From Eutrophocola sp965661105 (lineage in GTDB: Bacteria > Pseudomonadota > Gammaproteobacteria > Pseudomonadales > Pseudohongiellaceae), in the NCBI GenBank assembly GCA_965661105.1, contig CBFICR010000039.1, positions 1 to 25,696 of the forward strand: 25,696 nucleotides of DNA, read 5' to 3'. Below, one piece after another: positions 22,331 through 25,696 of this stretch. Each line of letters begins with the position of its first letter. Position 1 is the first letter of the stretch. A model generated the notes under the pieces. The model had not been told where the DNA came from. It ran no database searches and saw only the letters and a list, made by a program, of their open reading frames with translations. Made by a program: the position numbers and the translations under genes.

Positions 22331-24382
22331 ATGATTACCGCAACAGGAATAGGCTCAGGCCTTGATATCGATGGTTTGGTGACACAAATTGTTGCCGCTG
22401 AACGTTCAGGGTCTGATTTACAAATCAGTCGGGAAAGCTCCAGAATTAATGTAGAGCTGTCGGCTTTCTCTACCTTCAAATCCTCGCTCACCAATTTTCA
22501 GTCCTCGCTTTCAGGCCTGGATACGCTTGCCAATTACTCCCAAAAAACAGCTATAAGTAGCGATGTTGACGCCATTTCTATTACTGCTGGAAATACTGCC
22601 ATTACAGGAACTTATTCTGTTGAAGTTAGCCAGCTTGCCAGTAAGCATTCACTGGCCAGTGCGGCTTACGCTGATACTGACAGTACAACACTGGGAACTG
22701 GTACCTTGACCATTCGTTTTGGCACCACAGATTACACCACCGGAACTGATAGCTACAATAATTTCATCTTGAATCCTGAAAGTAATACCGCCGTACTTGA
22801 AATCGACAGTAGTAATAACACTCTGGAAGGGCTTATGACAGCGATCAACGAGTCAGACATAGCAGTAAGTGCGTCAATTATTAATGATGGCACGGGTTAT
22901 CGACTGTTGCTGACTTCGAATAAAACAGGGCTGGAAAACTCTCTTGAAATTTCGGTGGATGATGGTGATGGCGATGATACTGATATTTCCGGGATTTCAG
23001 CGTTTATCTTTAATGCTTCATCCACCAATGCAGTACAGACTCAAGCAGCGACTGATGCATTATTTAGTGTTAATGGTCTTGCCGTAGCAAGTGCTGAGAA
23101 TGTGGTGTCGCAAACTATTCCCGGGGCGACTCTTGGTTTGAAAGCGCTGACTACAGCACCAGTCGAAATTGAGATCAGTGAAGATAATCAAAAAGTAGTA
23201 AATGCCGTTAACAGTTTTATCAATGGTTATAACAACTTTCGTAATACAGTAAACGGTCTTACTTCTTATGATAGTGAAAAGCAGGTAGCGGGGACATTGC
23301 AAAGTGATTTTACAGTTCGTTCAATTGTCAATCAGGTGGACACTATCATGCGCAATAATATTGCTGGATTGAATGGTGATTTCACTAATATGAGTGAGCT
23401 GGGTTTGAGTTCTGATGAGAATGGTAATCTTATTCTGGATGCTGTTCAATTTAATGAAGTACTGACTACCAACAAGGAAAATGTAATTGGCATTTTTACC
23501 GCGATTGCTGTCCCCAGTGACAAAAACGTGGTGTTTCAGAGTGCGGGGGGAAACGTAGAGGTAGGGGATTATAGTGTGAATATTTCACAGCTTGCTTCTT
23601 CAGGAATATTCACAGGAACAGCGGTACTGCCGAATTTTGGTTCTGGTGGCACATTGACAGTTGATGCTGACAATGATGATTTCTCCATTGAAATAGATGG
23701 CGTTGAGTCTGCGGTGCTGAAACTTACCAATGCTGTTTATAGTACAGGTTACGATCTGGCAGCAGAATTTCAAACACAGATAAATGGGTCAGTAGCGTTG
23801 CAGGAAGCAGGAAAAACAGTTCAGGTGGTTTATGATCCCGGGAATAATAATTTGCAGATTATCTCCGGTACCGAAGGCAACAGCTCTGCAGTAAATATTC
23901 TTTCTGTAGATACCAATATGCTGGCTGATCTTGGTCTGGATGCTATTTCAGGCACTGTTGGACTTGATGTGGCAGGTTCAATCGGTGGTCAAGTCGCTAC
24001 CGGAGCAGGTCGCTTGTTAAGTGGTGCAGAGGGAACGGCAATCGATGGCCTTAACCTGGTTATCAATGGTGATGCTGTGGGCGCAATGGGAACGGTTTCC
24101 TTTACTCGGGGTCTTGCGAATCAAATCACGCAATATTTACAACAATTGCTGGATGAAGATGAAGGCAGTATTGAGTCAAGAATCGAAAGTCTAGAGACAC
24201 GTAAAACCAATCTAGAAGCACGCCAGCAAGAACTGGAAGCAAAGTGGACGACTATTTCAGATCGTTATTACAGACAGTTTAATGCCCTGGACACATTAAT
24301 GTCATCCTTACAGTCGACCAGCTCATTTCTTGAGTCTCAATTGGCAAATTTACCGAAGCCCAATAGTGTCAGAGGGAATTAG
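22331..24382 (+). CDS. fliD: Flagellar filament cap protein FliD (HAP2)
   Basis: FliD forms the cap at the filament tip where flagellin folds and inserts. The 683-residue protein is long for the family, which is about 470 residues in enterobacteria. The N-terminal domain opens ITATGIGSGLDIDGLVTQIV and contains SAFSTFKSSLTNFQSSLSGL and YSVEVSQLASKHSLAS. The later part contains VVNAVNSFINGYNNFRNTVN, MSELGLSSDENGNLILD and the C-terminal helices RIESLETRKTNLEARQQELE and YYRQFNALDTLMSSLQSTSS. A beta-rich insert at about 390-560 repeats a FliD_N-like motif (GDYSVNISQLASSG), explaining the length. GGGAA precedes the ATG. Confidence 0.96.
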   Translation: MITATGIGSGLDIDGLVTQIVAAERSGSDLQISRESSRINVELSAFSTFKSSLTNFQSSLSGLDTLANYSQKTAISSDVDAISITAGNTAITGTYSVEVSQLASKHSLASAAYADTDSTTLGTGTLTIRFGTTDYTTGTDSYNNFILNPESNTAVLEIDSSNNTLEGLMTAINESDIAVSASIINDGTGYRLLLTSNKTGLENSLEISVDDGDGDDTDISGISAFIFNASSTNAVQTQAATDALFSVNGLAVASAENVVSQTIPGATLGLKALTTAPVEIEISEDNQKVVNAVNSFINGYNNFRNTVNGLTSYDSEKQVAGTLQSDFTVRSIVNQVDTIMRNNIAGLNGDFTNMSELGLSSDENGNLILDAVQFNEVLTTNKENVIGIFTAIAVPSDKNVVFQSAGGNVEVGDYSVNISQLASSGIFTGTAVLPNFGSGGTLTVDADNDDFSIEIDGVESAVLKLTNAVYSTGYDLAAEFQTQINGSVALQEAGKTVQVVYDPGNNNLQIISGTEGNSSAVNILSVDTNMLADLGLDAISGTVGLDVAGSIGGQVATGAGRLLSGAEGTAIDGLNLVINGDAVGAMGTVSFTRGLANQITQYLQQLLDEDEGSIESRIESLETRKTNLEARQQELEAKWTTISDRYYRQFNALDTLMSSLQSTSSFLESQLANLPKPNSVRGN

Positions 24383-24484
24383 TAATAAATAATCAGATCT
24401 TACTTTACAGATACCCGGGGCTAAAAATTAGTTATTAGTGATTAATATTTCCTGAATCTGGTCGTTACATAGTATTAGCAGGTC

Positions 24485-24511
24485 AGACTTTAAATACATA
24501 TAAATCGATAA
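24485..24511 (+). promoter_or_regulatory. Possible sigma-28 -10 element before fliS
   Basis: ATCGATAA at 24504-24511 matches six of eight bases of GCCGATAA. The -35 at the right distance (AGAC at 24485-24488) is poor. The 155-base fliD-fliS gap is AT-rich and large enough for a promoter. Weak evidence. Confidence 0.22.
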
Positions 24512-24537
24512 CAACCTATAAATAGCGGGAATTAACA

Positions 24538-24930
24538 ATGTATAGCGACGCAGGATTATCTCAGTATCAGTCTGTCGACGTAGAGTGCAGAGTAGTGGGC
24601 TCTTCGCCTCATACTCTGGTCTCCATGTTGTTTGACGGAATTCATAAAAATCTGGCTATTGCGGCAGGAGCAATAGAAAGAAATGACGTTGAACTGAAAG
24701 GAAAAAAAATCAGTGCCACTATAGAAATAGTTGATAATTTACGTGCAGGTTTGAATGTGCAAAAAGGTGGTGATCTTGCGAAAAATCTTATGTCTTTATA
24801 TGACTATATAGAAAGGCGTTTGATAGAAGGTAATCTGGGTAATGACAGGAAAATTCTTGCAGAAGTAAATTCCCTTATTGGAGAAATCAAGGAAGGCTGG
24901 GATGCCATTCCTCAGGAATACAGGAGATAG
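24538..24930 (+). CDS. fliS: Flagellin export chaperone FliS
   Basis: FliS binds the C-terminal D0 helix of flagellin and prevents premature polymerisation. It has 130 residues, the usual length. The family pattern is clear: SPHTLVSMLFDGIHKNLAIA (about 22-41), AGAIERNDVELKGKKISATI, VDNLRAGLNVQKGGDLAKNL, LYDYIERRLIEGN and the final IGEIKEGWDAIPQEYR. It follows fliD after 155 bases and is followed at once by the fliT-like gene, whose ribosome binding site lies at the end of fliS. Confidence 0.96.
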   Translation: MYSDAGLSQYQSVDVECRVVGSSPHTLVSMLFDGIHKNLAIAAGAIERNDVELKGKKISATIEIVDNLRAGLNVQKGGDLAKNLMSLYDYIERRLIEGNLGNDRKILAEVNSLIGEIKEGWDAIPQEYRR

Positions 24931-24934
24931 CCCC

Positions 24935-25300
24935 GTGCGTCTACTCCCCTCTGTAGTGACCAACAACGACACTAAAACAAAAGTAGCCAGCCAACAGTTA
25001 CGCTTCAAACTTGCGCAATTAATTGTCACCAGTGAATCCATGCTTGCTTTTGCTACTGCACAAGATTGGCAAAAAGTAGAAGAACTTGAATTTTCCAGGC
25101 GCAGGGAAATAAGTGAAATAAATGAATTTGACTATGAAGTGCAGTTGGCATCTGACATTTCAGAGGCATATGAAACATTGCTCGAAATCAATGATCAGAT
25201 ATCTAGCTTGGTAGCTTCCGGGAAAAGTCAGATTTATAAGGATTTTAACGCCGGGCAGCAGGTTGTTAGCGGAATAAAACATTATTCCAATATTTACTAG
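24935..25300 (+). CDS. fliT: FliT-like flagellar export chaperone
   Basis: FliT is the export chaperone of the filament cap FliD and in enterobacteria also modulates FlhDC. The predicted protein has 121 residues and is mostly helical, with a central LIVTSESMLAFATAQDWQKVEELEFSRR that fits the weakly conserved FliT pattern (short helices, then a W..V..LE..R motif). The frame is open back to ATG 24878, inside fliS. GTG 24935 is preferred because CAGGAG lies at 24921-24926 with ideal spacing and the extension would overlap fliS by 53 bases. Identity rests on size, the motif and the place after fliS. Confidence 0.75.
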   Translation: MRLLPSVVTNNDTKTKVASQQLRFKLAQLIVTSESMLAFATAQDWQKVEELEFSRRREISEINEFDYEVQLASDISEAYETLLEINDQISSLVASGKSQIYKDFNAGQQVVSGIKHYSNIY

Positions 25301-25393
25301 AGTATCCATTTAATACGCGTCTGTGCGAATCGAAAAACACTAATTATTAATAAATGTATTATTTGCTTGATACAAAACAGGATAGGTAATGCA
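25301..25393 (+). other. Gap between fliT and the last gene
   Basis: These 93 AT-rich bases hold no gene. GGATAGG at 25380-25386 is a plausible ribosome binding site for the GTG at 25394. No terminator is visible. Confidence 0.4.
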
Positions 25394-25696
25394 GTGAGTG
25401 AAGATAGCGAAGGATTGGTTTACAGAGGAGCCTTACCTGTAGCAATCAAAAAGCTGAAAAATATGCCAAGCGATTATGAATTGGCATGTGCAAACCACAG
25501 CAACGAAGTGCTGCTAAAAGGCGGCTTGATGCTTAATGATCATCAGGAACTTGATGAGTACCATGAGCTTAGTCCATTCTTAATTAAGATGGATCTCAAA
25601 CTAAACCTCCTACTTAATCTTATGGGGGAAATAATTAAATCCAGTAATGAGTGTCCCGAATCCCGGTATCTCCAAATAACCCCCCAATGCCTAACG
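25394..25696 (+). CDS. Probable PilZ-like c-di-GMP-binding protein (partial, runs off the end)
   Basis: An open frame from GTG 25394 continues past the window end for at least 101 codons. The protein starts MSEDSEGLVYRGALPVAIKK and contains YHELSPFLIKMDLKLNLLLN followed by LMGEIIKS. This arrangement (a short RGxLP-like start, then a DLKLNLLLxLxG helix) resembles atypical PilZ proteins found beside fliS/fliT in marine gammaproteobacteria. The diagnostic RxxxR and DxSxxG motifs would lie beyond the window, so the call is tentative. The only upstream ATG (25389) is followed by a stop after one codon, so GTG is the likely start. Confidence 0.55.
   Translation, partial: MSEDSEGLVYRGALPVAIKKLKNMPSDYELACANHSNEVLLKGGLMLNDHQELDEYHELSPFLIKMDLKLNLLLNLMGEIIKSSNECPESRYLQITPQCLT

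Noticed and set aside
24459..24474. Sigma-54-like TGGTCGTTACATAGTA before fliS
   Set aside because: The spacing of GG is right but the -12 element is AGTA instead of TGCA, losing the invariant C.
24878..24934. ATG 24878 as the fliT start
   Set aside because: It lies inside fliS in another frame and has a poorer ribosome binding site than GTG 24935.
1..25696. Mobile elements, CRISPR arrays, tRNA or rRNA genes
   Set aside because: I looked for transposase or integrase frames, evenly spaced repeats and cloverleaf-like sequences and saw none. The region reads as uninterrupted flagellar genes.

Overview
This window is one continuous flagellar gene region of a polarly flagellated gammaproteobacterium. 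Gene order and protein character follow the Pseudomonas/Marinobacter/Hahella/Cellvibrio type: flhA-flhF-flhG-fliA, MotC/MotD-type stators, flgZ-flgN-flgM-flgA divergent from flgBCDEFGHIJKL, then fliC-flaG-fliD-fliS-fliT. Base composition is moderate and looks uniform. I see no IS elements, tRNA, rRNA, CRISPR or phage genes. The genus cannot be fixed from sequence alone.

Layout. (1) 28-6667, + strand: flhA, flhF, flhG and fliA overlap by 1-8 bases and form one translational unit (export gate, polar-number control, sigma-28). motC and motD follow after a short hairpin-containing gap. The cheYZAB genes that lie between fliA and motCD in Pseudomonas are absent. (2) 6688-9721, - strand: flgA, flgM, flgN and flgZ (PilZ/YcgR-like), then a small unnamed gene. 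That gene encodes only the GAF-like domain that normally sits in front of GGDEF domains. (3) 9722-10142: a divergent control region. (4) 10143-19976, + strand: flgB to flgL (rod, hook, L and P rings, hook-filament junction), with a FlgJ that has only the rod-binding domain. (5) 20328-25300, + strand: flagellin, flaG, filament cap, and the chaperones fliS and fliT. The window ends inside a probable c-di-GMP-binding (PilZ-like) gene.

Regulation is unusually readable. Four sequences have exact sigma-54 -24/-12 spacing: in front of flgA (-), flgB (+), fliD (+) and the small GAF-like gene (-). The flgA and flgB promoters face away from each other, with a perfect dyad CGGCAATAATTGCCG nearly midway between them, a good candidate for one enhancer serving both. 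A near-identical dyad lies inside flaG, upstream of the fliD promoter. The small GAF-like gene also has a consensus IHF site just upstream of its promoter. flgM and fliC instead carry sigma-28-like promoters sharing the core GTCGTAA. This fits the known polar hierarchy: sigma-54 with a response-regulator activator makes the hook-basal body, FlgM is exported, and FliA then switches on flagellin.

Most notable: the standalone GGDEF-N-terminal-like gene under apparent sigma-54/IHF control, the shared flgA/flgB enhancer, the eroded GTPase motifs in FlhF, and the structured flagellin mRNA leader.
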